Source: Epiperipatus broadwayi
Taxonomy: Eukaryota; Onychophora; Udeonychophora; Euonychophora; Peripatidae
Length of the DNA stretch: 64,000 bases
Assembly: GCA_028023455.1 (NCBI GenBank)
Contig: JAQFVV010000014.1
Coordinates: 4,777,336 to 4,841,335, forward strand
Direction of reading: 5' to 3'
In this document: one piece after another, positions 52,119-64,000 of the stretch
How the letters are laid out: each line of letters starts with the position of its first letter
Position numbering within the stretch: position 1 is the stretch's first letter
Made by a program: the position numbers and the translations under genes
The notes under the pieces: generated by a model
What the model was told of the DNA's origin: nothing
Databases searched by the model: none
Seen by the model: the letters and a program-made list of their open reading frames with translations, nothing else

Positions 52119-52429
52119 TATTATTTTTATTGTTATTACAGTAGTTTTTTGATTAACAAACAATTTATTTATACATATGTATACACATATATTGTTATGA
52201 GATGATGGTAATCATGTTTACCATGTTTATAAAAGTATATGTTTAGGTCTAGGGTTAGATGCTGAATGTTTTGGAATTATAGTAAACTAGAATCAGAGGT
52301 TTAAAATGATAAATTATATGCACTGATTGGCAGTTATTTTCCTGATTAATCATATTATAATATTAATCAAGAACAAAATACAAACAAAACTAAAAAGTAT
52401 ATTCAAGTTTGCTAAGGGTTTATATGCCT

Positions 52430-53320
52430 AATGGTTAACTTGTAGTAAAATGCTTCTTAGAATGATTGTTATGGAAAAGGGGATCAGACTTACTGGGAGG
52501 TCTACCATCTAGTTTTTACTGGTAAAACCAAGACTATTAACTTGTTTCCTATTGGAGTACCCTGGTTCATAGAAATGACTAAATTTCTCAAGTGCTAGTC
52601 CCAAGTTTGTTGACTTTCTTCTGAAAGTCAATCTTGGGCTCTTCCTATGGGGTTCTTCCTTTGCTATGAAAGGGTTATAATATTGACCCTATTTGTCCCC
52701 TATGCCTCAAGCAGGAGGAGACCATTGCTCACATTTTTGATCAATGTGGATTGTGGATTTACTTCCAAAACTGGGTTTTATGCTGGATTAATAACATGGA
52801 TCCCTCCAATGTTCTTCTCAAGATTGCAATACAAAAGGGCTGCTTTGAAGCAATTAGGATTGCAATCTTTATAAACTTTTCTATTTAGTAGGTCAGATGC
52901 AGGGTTATTTTTGATAAGAGGATTGACTGTTCCATTGATGAACTTTTCTTTAACGCCCTACACAACATCAGTGAAGATGACAAATGGACTTATCAACCCT
53001 GGTTGGCTGAACAGACCTGGGGACAGACCAGGGTGTAGTTTAATTCTGTGAACCCTATTGCCCTGTCTCCTGATTCCATATGTAATCTTTGAAATCTATT
53101 TAACTCTATATATACTTATGCAATCTCTAGATTTGATTTAGCTTTGTATATTTATTAATCCTATTGCCTTGTTTTCCGATGCCTTATGTAATCTTTGAAA
53201 TTATTTTTTTTTGCTTTTGCTTATTTATATCATATGTAATTGTGGTATTTCATTTAACTCTGTATACTTATTGCCTTTTCTTGTAATTTACCTGTATGTG
53301 AATAAATTTTTTTTTTTTTT
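52430..53320 (+). pseudogene. LINE 3' end with zinc-finger-type C-terminus
   Basis: From 52688, PICPLCLKQEETIAHIFDQC then GLWIYFQNWVLCW reads in one frame, a C..C...........H....C pattern like the zf-RVT segment at the end of many non-LTR reverse transcriptases. It is followed by IAIQKGCFEAIRIAIF and, after a stop and frame breaks, by SIDELFFNALHNISEDDKW and YQPWLAEQTWG. About 250 bp of 3' non-coding DNA follows, ending ATGTGAATAAA and a long T-run. The 75-codon frame starting at 52647 is a shifted reading. 5'-truncated and inactive. Confidence 0.65.
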
Positions 53321-54920
53321 TTTAATTTAAAATGATTGTTCCATTATCTAAAGATTCATTGCAAATTATCCCCTGTTAATTTAAGGACTTCTTTTAATTT
53401 ATAAAACATAAAAAATGGAAATGTATATTTAATGATATATATCTCATTAATGTGACATCAAACTCTGGAAAGATATACTATTTCAAATTTAAATTGTTTT
53501 GAATTTTTTTATTCTTTTTGTATTAGCTTAAACGATTTCATTTGTAAATTTCTTTTGTGCAATGATTAAAAAAATATAAAATATTTAATTAAGAAATGTT
53601 ATTTAATTAAATGAAGATTTAATTAAAATATTGTGTAGTTTGATGCAGTGACAATAAAAGCTTTTTTTTATTTATCTATAAATTAGAGTAATTTTAAGTT
53701 TGGACAGCTACATTAATTAATGTCAGGTGGTGAAAAATTTGTTTTAGAGAGAAAGAGAAGGAGTATTGGTGGGTAAAATAGATTGATTCCAGTCAGATAA
53801 GTAGGAAGAACAGAAATGACAAGAAGAAAACTTAGTGCTAGACTTAATTTGTTCGTACTCAATATTAATCCTCTCATTGTAATGTTCATTTTTCTTGCTT
53901 TATGTTAAAATATCCTAAGTGGTTGATCAGCTGTTTTCTCCTTGTGAGTTTAAAAGAAAAATATTATGAAAAACTATGCTCTATTAAAAATGTAGGCTAT
54001 GCTCTGACTTTATGTTATATTCTATTGTTTGCATTCCAAGGAAAATGATAATGCATATTTTATAAGGAATATTCTAAATTTTAAATAAAAATCTTGAAAC
54101 AACTAAAAACTCTTCTTGTGTTCAAAGAAGAATATGAAATCAAAGATATTATTTGGGTTCAATAAATATCTGTAATCTTACAGAATATCCCAAAATCCAT
54201 GATATTTATTGTATATCAGTATAAGAATTTGTCAGCTGTATTATACTATTACCACTGTTAATTAATATCTTTTTTGCCCATTTATATTTATTTATTTATA
54301 TTTTTTTAATATGCATGTATTTCATAGGGGAAAAAATACTAATCTATGTATGTGTAATTTTATGATTTTGATTATTATTACTTTGTTTCTTTTTTTTTTC
54401 ATTAGTTGTTAAATAATTTTTTTAATTAAGATAATAAAATCATTTAGTTATTTGCTATTCTGATTCTCTGTCTTATTCCACAAATTGATTTGTCATTTGT
54501 CAGCATTATCTAAACCATGGGTAAATCCATTCTTTAAAATGTGCATTTACCAGAATGTTAACAGGGATGTTAAGATTGTAGAGCTGAGGTTGATCTGTAC
54601 TCATTAGTAGTTCTTCTTAAACTGAAGATCATGCACTGAAACCATGGTTATTGTCATGAGTCTCTAAATTAAGTTACCAATGTGGAATGATTTTGAGACT
54701 GATTGTCAGAAAGATAGTTGATAAAAAATAATGATAATCAAAAAATATAGCCTATGTTTAATGTGAACTTATATAGGAAGTAGACACATTTAATCATCAT
54801 CATCATCAATTTGGGGAATATCAATAATAAATGAGATTATTTTGTTAATCTTGATAGTTCCTTTATCACATAAGTCACATTTATAAAGATCACTGCCAGT
54901 CATTTTATATATATATATAT

Positions 54921-55845
54921 AATGGTCGGGGAGATCCAAATCTTTTGTATTTGCCATACAGGGTGCCACCAGGTTATTGGAACCTGGAAAATGTATATAG
55001 TAGGCAGATACACACTGTTAAAGATCCAATTTTTATTTTATTATAGACTGTTAGCCCCAGTCACTAGCTCAAGGAGCAGCAGAGATAATTTTTAATATTT
55101 AAAAAAAAATAAAAAAAGCCACTGCCAGTAATAACACACACAAACATTTATTAAACATATAGAATTTAGAATTATTTTAGTATGATGTTTACTTTATAAT
55201 TTAATTTACATTTTATTTTAGAAGTTCACATAGATGAATTTATTAATATTTTATTAGAGTGTCAAGTATGGATAGACTATATAGATTGTACTCGAAAAGA
55301 AAATATTCTATCCCTTATTTAACCTTAGGCCAAAAGTCTGCAGTTAAACCAACATCAATCTATCTGATATATTGATGTATTCAATGCAGCATGAACATGA
55401 TAGCACAATACCATACTGTCAGGAATGCACATCTGAACAGCATGGTTATAGAGAAGAAATTGTCTCTCATCCACTACAGGAATGTTACATCTGTCTGGCA
55501 AGAAGAACAATAAAAAAAAGAAAACTCCACAGGAAGGAATTGTGGTCCTTTTTGCCATCTTACTATCCCATTCCATAGGCAAAGGGGGTGATCCATGGAG
55601 CAGGGAATATTGTCTGTCTGTGATGGTCAATAAGAAATAGGTTATATCACCCAAGTGCAGCATATAATGTGATCCTGCATGTAGCAGATCTTTATGCTAC
55701 ATTTACTAATTACACTAACACATCCAATCCATTGACCTGATTTAAATGCGAAACAAATAACCCAAGATTTATCCTCCCTTAAACTAACATAACTTTACAA
55801 ATCTATGCAGCCATTTATGCCTGACTTAAATTTAACATGATTTAA
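54921..55845 (+). repeat. Unclassified dispersed repeat, copy 2
   Basis: Co-linear with 38505-39430. Landmarks are AGTAGGCAGATACACACTGT, AGTCACTAGCTCAAGGAGCA, CTATCCCTTATTTAACCTTA, CAGGAATGTTACATCTGTCT and ATCCAATCCATTGACC. Open frames on both strands inside it are not conserved between copies. Confidence 0.75.
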
Positions 55846-56639
55846 TGAAATGTTTAGCTTAACAGAAAAAAATCATAATAAAAAAAGAATGGAAAAAATA
55901 AATTAATGGAAATGATTTTAAAAAAAATACATTTAATAAAAATAATTATTAATAAATGATTTAGTTTGGTCAGATAGGAATTTCTATTGCTATAATTTAA
56001 ATACTGGGAAAGTTTCATACTTAGTGTTCATGAATTATCTAAAGTTCTTATGGTTTTAAAATACTGGAAAAGTTTTTTGGTTGTTTTCTATTCCCTGGTG
56101 TTAGCCATGAGATGTCACAATTTTTAGGTCAATTCCTAGAAATATACAGCTTCACCAGCATTCTCCCAACAAAAGAGGAAATTTTCTATGTTATAAATGC
56201 AGAAAAGAGTCCTCACGTTATGTTGGATAGCGGTGACAAAAGCCAACACAACGAGACTTCTTTCTATGATAAAACACAGAAAGAGTTCCTGTTGGCTGCT
56301 GGTTATGGCTTTTTTCTATGCTAAAAGCAAAGAGAAATAAATGTCTTTATTGGCTGTCGTAGTTGATTTTGTTAATCATTTTATTGTAATAGTAGAATAT
56401 CTATTTTCTGTAGTTTCGTGTGAGAGTTTATGTATTTGAGCCAGTCATAGTTTTTTAAAATTTGATAAGACATATATTTTTTTAATGTGTTGTAACTTAC
56501 TTTACTGTTGTAAGTTTAGTAATAATGTACTGAAGATTCCATTATGGATGGGTAACCCTCAAAAATTGCTTTTAAGGGTGTGAAATGGCAAAAATTTCAA
56601 GGATCATGTGCAAAGTACCATTTTTGTGAGAATTCGTCC

Positions 56640-57850
56640 GCGATGAGTTACTTTTGATATATATATACACACACAAACAAAAACAACCCAGTGTCTAATT
56701 ATTAGTAATTACTTGTCCAAAAAAGAAAATTAGTCGGGTATTTTTTTTTTTACATTTATTATTTCAAAATAAGATTAGTTTTTATATCTACCCACTAACA
56801 AAAACAACCCAGTTCCTGATTAATTACTGTCTAAAAAAAAAGAAAGCAAATTAAACGGGGTTTGATTTTTCAATGTAGTATTTTAATTATGGTATTTTAT
56901 ATATATACACAAGATTTACAAAAAAAGAAACCCACTTTCTGATTAATTACTGTCAAAGGAAATGCATATTAGTCGGCTATCATTTTTAAATTCAGTATTT
57001 AAATAATGGTACCTTTTTATATAGACACACTTAACAAAAACAACCCACTTTCTGATTCATTACTGTCCCCAAAAAAGAAAGCAAATTAGTCGGATATCAT
57101 TTTTCAATTAAGTCTTTCAATGATGATCCTTTTTAGATATACACACTAACAAAAAAAACCCCTCTTTCTGATTAATTACTGCCCCCCCCCCCCAAAAAAA
57201 AAAGCAAATTAGTTGATGGATATCATTTTAAAATTGTAGTGTGAATTTTTTCAATGTTGTGGTTAAATTGAATCATGTAGAATTACGTATTATTTTCGAT
57301 TGAAAAAAAGATCGTAACTTTTTATATATACACACAAAGAAAATAAAACCCACTTTCTGATTAATTACTGTCAATATCCCCCCAAAAAAAGTTATTTGTG
57401 GGTATCATTTTTAAATTTAGTATTTCAATAATATTACAGCTTTTCATAAAATCTACACACTAATAAAAACAATCCACTTTCCGATTCATTACTGTCCAAA
57501 AAAAATTGCAACATAGTTGGGTATCATTTTGAAATGTAGTATTTCAAGAATGGTACTTTTTATATATACATACACACACAAAAAGAATCCACTTTCTGAT
57601 TAATTACTGTCCAAAAATATATAAATAAATAAAAAAAAGAAAGAGCAAATTAGTCATGTATCCTTTGTAAATTTAGTGTAAATGTAGCAATTTTGTGTAA
57701 ATTGAATTTTAAAAAATGTATAATTGCATCTTATTTTCGATTAAAAAATCCCGTAACTTTTGACAAATACACACCAACAAAACTACCCATTTTATGATTA
57801 ATTACTGTCCAAAAAATGTCAATTATTCGGGTATCATTTTTAACTACTTC
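56640..57850 (+). repeat. Minisatellite, about nine units of two lengths
   Basis: Units share ACAAAAACAACCCACTTTCT, GATTAATTACTGTC and an A-run, then AGTCGG.TATCATTTTTAA. Unit starts are near 56688, 56813, 56936, 57048, 57167, 57356, 57480, 57595 and 57796. Most spacings are 112-125 bp; two are about 190-200 bp and carry an extra block with TTATTTTCGATT. A diverged piece (AGTAGTTGGGTATCAATTCT) recurs near 60400. No coding content. Confidence 0.85.
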
Positions 57851-58178
57851 AGCTTCAAGCCGCCTTATTGAACTTTTTAAAATACTGGCATGAGACACAA
57901 TTTTCATAATAACTTCAGTTTTAATTATGTTAGAGCAAAAACAATTACATTGCTAGAAACTAGAAAAATTAAGGAAAACAATAAGCATAAAATAAATAGT
58001 GATAACTATATAAAAAATAAGGTAAAAAAGAAATTTTCACATCCAAAATAATTATTATTTTATTGTTTGTTCATAATTTGGAAATTAACATTAACTAAAA
58101 TTCAAAATACATCTTCAATGATAATTTCTTTCTATTCCTTACAAAATTATCTTTCTAAACATGTGTAATATGTCTTAC

Positions 58179-58257
58179 CTGAGATAATTCACAGCTTCAC
58201 AATCTCCAAAAGAAGTCGGATATGACTTCTTCATTTTTATCTTGTACCCCAAATGTT
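58179..58257 (-). CDS. Candidate dynein heavy chain exon upstream of HWKELM
   Basis: A 79-nt stretch with donor CTCAG|GTAAG and a possible acceptor CATTTAG|AA. It reads HLGYKIKMKKSYPTSFGD then CEAVNYL plus the first two bases of an Arg codon. Splicing to the solid exon at 50043 restores Arg and gives NYLRHWKELMEKTG. Family members carry a short P......EAL..RHWKELM run here; the Pro-to-RHW spacing matches, while the EA pair is shifted by one residue. For it: phase fit, good donor, rough pattern. Against it: a weak acceptor, poor identity, and an in-frame TGA just upstream if the stronger-looking acceptor at 58278 is used. The first part of this exon and its acceptor region is repeated 0.8 kb upstream (59055-59093). 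Confidence 0.45.
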
Positions 58258-58279
58258 CTAAATGTCAAAGGCATCTATA
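58241..58279 (+). repeat. 39-bp direct repeat, copy A (overlaps candidate exon)
   Basis: CTTGTACCCCAAATGTTCTA then AATGTCAAAGGCATCTATA, identical to 59055-59093. It covers the 5' part of the candidate dynein exon and its upstream intron. Confidence 0.9.
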
Positions 58280-59054
58280 ACCCTTTCAACGATGATTATT
58301 TAATTGGCCAAATGAGTTAAAAATCAAAACTTTTAATTGGACAACTCACAACTTTAACAAAATCTATTGTTAAAATAGATTCACTTTTAATAATATAAAT
58401 ACGTTAGTTTCGTTTGTAAAAAGTATATTACTAATTTTTCAGATTATGAAAGTAAATGAAAGTCTTTTCAAAAATAAAATTTGATTTATAATTTAAAAAA
58501 TATTCAATTGCAGTGAAATAAAAGTAACCGCTATTTGACCAACCAAAAAGATTGCTGACACAATCAAACGCAATCTTTTTTTTTTCACTTTAACGTTATG
58601 ATAAATATGTAGCAATAAACAAATAATTCTTGGTAATGTCTTAACTATTTTTCTAAAATAATTTGATTTTTAGTATTATTTTATCAATAATAATTTGTAA
58701 TTCAATTCAAATATTGTTTAAAATGTTGTAAACATTCGTTTATCATTTTCGTAATAAAAATCAAAACGAACGTAACTTTTTACTTTTTGGCAGCCATTTC
58801 CCTTTCTGACAGAAGTTGGACAGCCAATAAGATTCAAGAAAAGGTGGTGAGGAGGCGGTGCTTTGGTTTTGTTTGACATATATGGTCATTTTTATTGATT
58901 TTTTACTTGTAAAATAATTCTGAAGAGGGCACCATCTTACAGAACTTTTGATTTTCTTTCGAATGACATATAATATGTATACGTGGGATAAAAAGTAGCC
59001 GATTTAGAGTGACATCAAATCTACTCATTTTTTTACGAGTCAGGCAGTTAAAGC

Positions 59055-59093
59055 TTGTACCCCAAATGTTCTAAATGTCAAAGGCATCTATAA
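59055..59093 (+). repeat. 39-bp direct repeat, copy B
   Basis: Identical to 58241-58279. On the minus strand this copy is preceded by a strong polypyrimidine tract and acceptor (TTTTTCTTTATAG), better than that of copy A. The 775 bp between the copies hold A+T-rich DNA with one G+C-richer patch near 58790-58880. Confidence 0.9.
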
Positions 59094-59241
59094 AGAAAAA
59101 GATTCATCCTAATAAAAGATACAAAAGAAGTTATCATAGCAATTGGCTTCTTGTCTGTCTAAAACTAGAAACTGTAGACTACTTTCTATACCACTGATAA
59201 AATGAGTTTCACCTCTTCATTTTATATTTTTTGTGTACAAT

Positions 59242-59340
59242 AGTGATGTTTATATTCTTTGTGGTCAGCAGTGATGTTTATATTCTTTATGCACTGCACA
59301 AGTGATGTTTATATTCTTTATATACAGAAGTGATGCTATC
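59242..59340 (+). repeat. Short tandem repeat of GTGATGTTTATATTCTTT
   Basis: Three units starting GTGATGTTTATATTCTTT at spacings of about 34-38 bp, plus a partial fourth. Confidence 0.85.
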
Positions 59341-59558
59341 TTTTTATATTTACTGTACCACAGATATAACTTATTTGCATATAGTCTATAGATTTGAAAA
59401 TAATGTTATGAAACATATAGCAAAAGCAAAGCATGATCAAGCATAAACATAAACAATTTTCAGAATTAGATTATATGTTTGTGTATACAAAGTTTGTATA
59501 TATTTGATTATTAGTTTTATAACCCATTGCTTGTAAAACATATTATATAAACATAATT

Positions 59559-59594
59559 AATGATTTTCAAAAAGTATACTTTTTGAAAATCATT
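59559..59594. repeat. Perfect 36-bp palindrome
   Basis: AATGATTTTCAAAAAGTA followed directly by its complement. No spacer. Confidence 0.9.
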
Positions 59595-59639
59595 ATTTTT
59601 ATAAAAATAAGAGGATTAGTTTAGATAGAACTTTAGATA

Positions 59640-59935
59640 ATCATGATATGAATTATGTACTAATAAGTTAATTACGATATGAATTCTATATGAGTAAATA
59701 TATAATTACAAACTAAATCATACTAATTTTTAGATAAATATGAATTCTATGTGAGCATAAATAAATGTATTACAAACTACCTTTAGAAAATTATGATAAA
59801 TATGAATTCTATAGAGCATATACAAACATAAATATATAATTACACACACACACCAATTTTTCGATAGATATGAATTGTATATGAGCATAAATAAATAAAT
59901 ATATAACTACAAATTAGCACACACTAATTACAAAG
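59640..59935 (+). repeat. Degenerate tandem repeat of about 70-80 bp
   Basis: Four to five units share GATATGAATTCTATATGAGC, ATAAATA and ATAATTACAAACTA. Confidence 0.75.
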
Positions 59936-59998
59936 TAAAATTAATAAAAAATATATTTTTTCCAAAAATTTAAAAAAAAATTAAAAAATTTTACTTAC

Positions 59999-60055
59999 GA
60001 ATAATTACATTGATAGTCTGTTATAGGCCTTACTGGAGAAAATTTCACTTCCAGC
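59999..60055 (-). CDS. Weak candidate 57-nt exon
   Basis: This stretch is bounded by textbook splice sites on the minus strand: acceptor TGTTTTACAG|G and donor TTC|GTAAGT. One of three frames is open, reading LEVKFSPVRPITDYQCNY. I do not recognise the peptide. It ends two bases into a codon, which does not fit the phase needed by the candidate exon at 58179-58257. If it belongs to the dynein gene, an undetected exon must lie between them. One open frame over 57 nt is common by chance, so the support is mainly the splice signals. Confidence 0.25.
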
Positions 60056-62908
60056 CTGTAAAACATTTTATGTCTTTTATCGTTTCGTGATAAGTACAAA
60101 AATTACCAAAAAAACAAAAAAAATAAATACTGTGGTTGATTAAAAAATTCGCCAAAAATCTAAATTTCAACCGATTTTTTTTAAATAAAGATCGTTTGAA
60201 AGCTAACATATACAGCTAAAAACGGCCATATTTTCTACAATGTCATGATTATACTTTTTACGTCAGCAAAGAAAGAAAATAACATGTCATCAAATGACCA
60301 CTCGAAGTGCGCAAATGACGCCGACAAAGTGGAAATAGTTAAATTGAATGTGAATTTTTAATTTTTTTTTTTTAAAATAGTAATATTATTTATTAATAGT
60401 AGTTGGGTATCAATTCTAAATTGTAGTATATAAATTACATTGCTTTTTATATCTTTATAATTACCTAATAGTTTTTAATAAAATTCTTTATTTACTCTTA
60501 AAAAAATACTGTAACTTTAAAAAAAAACCATATAAACTAAAAAAAAAAATTAGAAAAACACCATAACTTTAAAAACACCCACACACACAAAGTAAAAAAA
60601 AAACAATATAAGATTAATAAACATTTACAAAAATGAAAGACTAACATCATATAGTATTAATTACTAGAATATTTTATTAGAAATCTAAATCAGATATTTT
60701 TATATAAAATCAATCACAGGCCCTGAATCGTTATATATATATATATATATATGTTTTCAGTTAGCATCAATGCCATCTTATGGCCAACACCAGGAAATAG
60801 AATTTTACCAGTCTTTTTAGAATTAAAGTTCATTAGTTAGAGTTTTTACTGTTTTAAAAAGTCTGCATTTTCTAGTTGCTTGTAATTTGGAACATGTTAA
60901 TTCCCATGATGTCCTGAGGAGATCGGTATGCAGTTAGCCACTGATCCTTTATTGTAGCTGGTATTTTATTGCTGGGCCTTGATGTCCTGTGGTCCACAAT
61001 ATAGGGGAAATATATTTCATTTCTTTTCTCAGCATAACTGAAGGGATTGAAGGTGCATCTTTCAATCCCTTCTCCTCCAACTCTCTCCGACTTAACACAT
61101 ATAGCACACCCCTAATATTTTATTTCCATTTTTTTCTTTTTATATTAAATTTGTGGATTAACTCAAAAATTACATCATGATAATGATGATTTTTTTGCTG
61201 AGGTCCATTTCCTGAGGGATTTCTTTTATTGGCTATTTTGTTCCTATTGTTTTTTTCTCCTATCTAACCTTTAATTATAAATTTTGAGATGCCTAAAGGC
61301 TAGTTCACTTTGACTAAATGAAAATGATCATGTCAGATTAAAATCAAACATGCTTAAAAATAAATGTGCTTAACACAATTATAAAATTATATTATTCATA
61401 CCTTAAGTATCATGCCCTTCCTGAATATTAGTATAAAGTATAATATTTAAATTAGAATACATTCATTTTCCCTTTATCAACCTTTAGCAAAACATTTTAA
61501 TATTATTAACATGAATAAATTTGGGAACTCAAATAAAATAGCCAGAAGCATTGGTTAGAAAATGGGCTAATAATTATTATCAGACATTGGTAAAAATAGC
61601 AAACATTTAATAAATCCTTCAACTTGATAATTAGTAGAACCGTATTAATTTAGTTTTAGTGGGCAAGAATTAAACTATAAAACTTAATACTATATTATTT
61701 TCATGAGGTAATAAGTTTAATGAAAGAGATTATTATCGAGTTGAAGTATTATTGGCATATAATCAAAAATAAATGGTATTAATAATCATTCAATAAATAT
61801 ATAATAAAGTTAGTCAAACGAACTGCCATCATAAGAAAAGGAAATTTAACAAAATATTAATTTTAAAGACTAGAGATAAAAATCGAGAATTATTATACAA
61901 ATTAAGACATTATAAAGCAAGAAGGAATTTTAACAGTAGTTAATTTAAAAGGTGATTTAAATTAAAGTTCAGAAACTTTTCAGAAAGTTGTGGTTCATTA
62001 AAAAAAGATATTACCAGTCCTTCCATGGTTTGTTCCTTAATTTACATGGCAGAGTCCAATTGGATTGAAATGTAGGCATACACTTTAACTGATATGAATA
62101 GCATTTTTGGATTGATTTCTTTAAGGTTTCAGCAGCTCACAAATGGTATGGACAAGTTTTACTTAGCAGCTACATGTTAAAAGTTTTATGAGAACTTTGG
62201 GGCCCAGCAATCAGATCCCTGAAGTTAGCCATGCACCATTCTGAAGACACTATAAAAATTCATGATTTAAATTGACATAGCTTTAGGTAACAATTCTTCT
62301 AAAAAAATATGGCTTCTCCTTTCTTGAAACTTTTCCAGGCTATTTATATCTCTCCTATGGTTTCCTGTCCATTCTGACTCTTGATGCCTTCAGACTAAAG
62401 CTTTTTACATTATCAAAAGTTAAAAATTTTGTTATTTCATTTCAGATACATTCCTTCAATAAAACTTTCAAATCCATTAACATTGAATTTATTTTCTAAT
62501 TAAAAAATGAATTTAAAAATCTGAATAAGATTTTAATTGAGAACCATCCTTACAATTTAAATTATTATTTTTTACTAATTAATAAACATTCCCCAATGTC
62601 TTTGGGAAATGAAGATCTGAAAGCTTATCGAAATAATGTAGCTTTTAATCACAGAAATTTGAACAAACTGGTAAAAGTAAAAATAAAACATTCCGATGTA
62701 ATGAAACTTTAATTATTTATAAATATATATGTACAATCCATGCAATTACAATATATATGTCTTCATGAATAATTTTATCATGAAGTTGTTAATAATATTA
62801 GTTAGTTTAAATATAAAATAATTAGTTTTAATAAATGTTTATTGAAATTAGTGTGTATTGAACATATAAAGCCCCAAGCTTGGATCAAACTTAGATCTGA
62901 CCACTTCA
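60056..62908. other. No gene recognised
   Basis: Mostly A+T-rich. It holds (AT)n near 60731-60751 and a hairpin at about 61040-61072 (AAGGGATTGAA mirrored as TTCAATCCCTT). A G+C-richer stretch at about 61990-62440 has interrupted frames on both strands that I could not classify. The 63-codon frame at 60989 is unsupported. Confidence 0.5.
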
Positions 62909-63759
<851 letters not shown>

Positions 63760-64000
63760 AGGACGAGATGATTTTTAAAAACATCAATGAGTAAAGCTTT
63801 AAACATTTGTTGTAATAAATTAGGAAATATTTACATAATTTGAAGAAAACAAAGAATGTGACAACAGGAACAACTGCTGATTTTAAAACTGAAATTGAAG
63901 ATATAAAAGAAAAAAAAATTTTTTTTTTAGATCATTCATTTGCAATAAAGGTTCCAGAAATCAAAAGATTAATAGAAAAATAACACACTGTGGAATTGTT
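63760..64000. other. No feature seen
   Basis: A+T-rich sequence after the repeat array. Confidence 0.5.

Larger units (their letters stand above)
50044..58178 (-). other. Dynein intron (about 8.1 kb), upstream boundary tentative
   Basis: Runs from the solid exon at 50043 to the candidate exon at 58179. It contains a SINE tail, a 0.2-kb palindrome, a LINE 3' end, one copy of an unclassified 0.9-kb repeat and a minisatellite. 50990-51900 and 53340-54880 show nothing beyond A+T-rich sequence. A 92-codon open frame at 50710-50988 has no recognisable domain and I do not call it a gene. Confidence 0.5.

Overview
This is a strongly A+T-rich animal (metazoan) window with almost no long open reading frames. 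Its only convincing host gene is a set of small, widely separated exons on the minus strand that encode part of an axonemal dynein heavy chain. The joined peptide best fits the DNAH10 / inner-arm 1-beta type, judged from family knowledge and not from a search. Very long introns, tRNA-derived SINEs, RTE-type LINEs, Penelope-like elements (PLEs), a Merlin fossil, a Helitron tail and kilobase GATA arrays fit an invertebrate with a large repeat-rich genome. A cephalopod mollusc is my best guess, but that is inference.

Gene layout, read on the minus strand from high to low coordinates: weak candidate exons near 60.0 kb and 58.2 kb, then three solid exons at 50043-49887, 41786-41553 and 765-643. 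The three solid exons join in frame without gap or overlap. They give a continuous stretch from the HWKELMEKTG motif of the dynein tail/linker region to the WMYLEAIFIGGDI motif. The last intron is about 40.8 kb, and essentially everything between 0.8 and 41.5 kb is repeat-derived DNA inside it.

Regions. 0.8-18.9 kb: A+T-rich intron with a Tc1/mariner-type non-autonomous element (4.1-5.2 kb), a near-perfect 298-bp palindrome (5.75-6.04 kb), a SINE-like piece at 13.5 kb and a second Tc1-type copy (17.3-18.7 kb). 18.9-31.7 kb: Helitron 3' end, two more Tc1-type copies and a broken Merlin transposase (29.2-29.9 kb). 32-33.2 kb: a head-to-head plus tandem repeat. 38.5 and 54.9 kb: two copies of an unclassified 0.9-kb repeat. 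40.6-48.5 kb: a dense cluster of two RTE-clade 3' ends in opposite orientation, three successive inverted repeats carrying pieces of a PLE GIY-YIG endonuclease, a GATA array, an opposite-strand cysteine-rich putative exon, and a 1.19-kb palindromic insertion with 13-bp target duplications. 49.6-50.3 kb: two SINE pieces bracketing a dynein exon. 52-58 kb: palindrome, LINE tail, minisatellite. 62.9-63.8 kb: GATA/GTAG/GGGA array.

The most notable signal is a hammerhead ribozyme. The 47.3-48.5 kb insertion contains two identical copies in opposite orientation, each with core, GAAA, palindromic stem III and a stem I with internal loop. The 32-33 kb and 43.7 kb repeats hold diverged relatives with the same architecture. 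The two best-defined families share the stem II loop CACAA, and one shows a compensatory stem II change. Together with the GIY-YIG fragments, this suggests the head-to-head repeats are pseudo-LTRs of several Penelope-like families.
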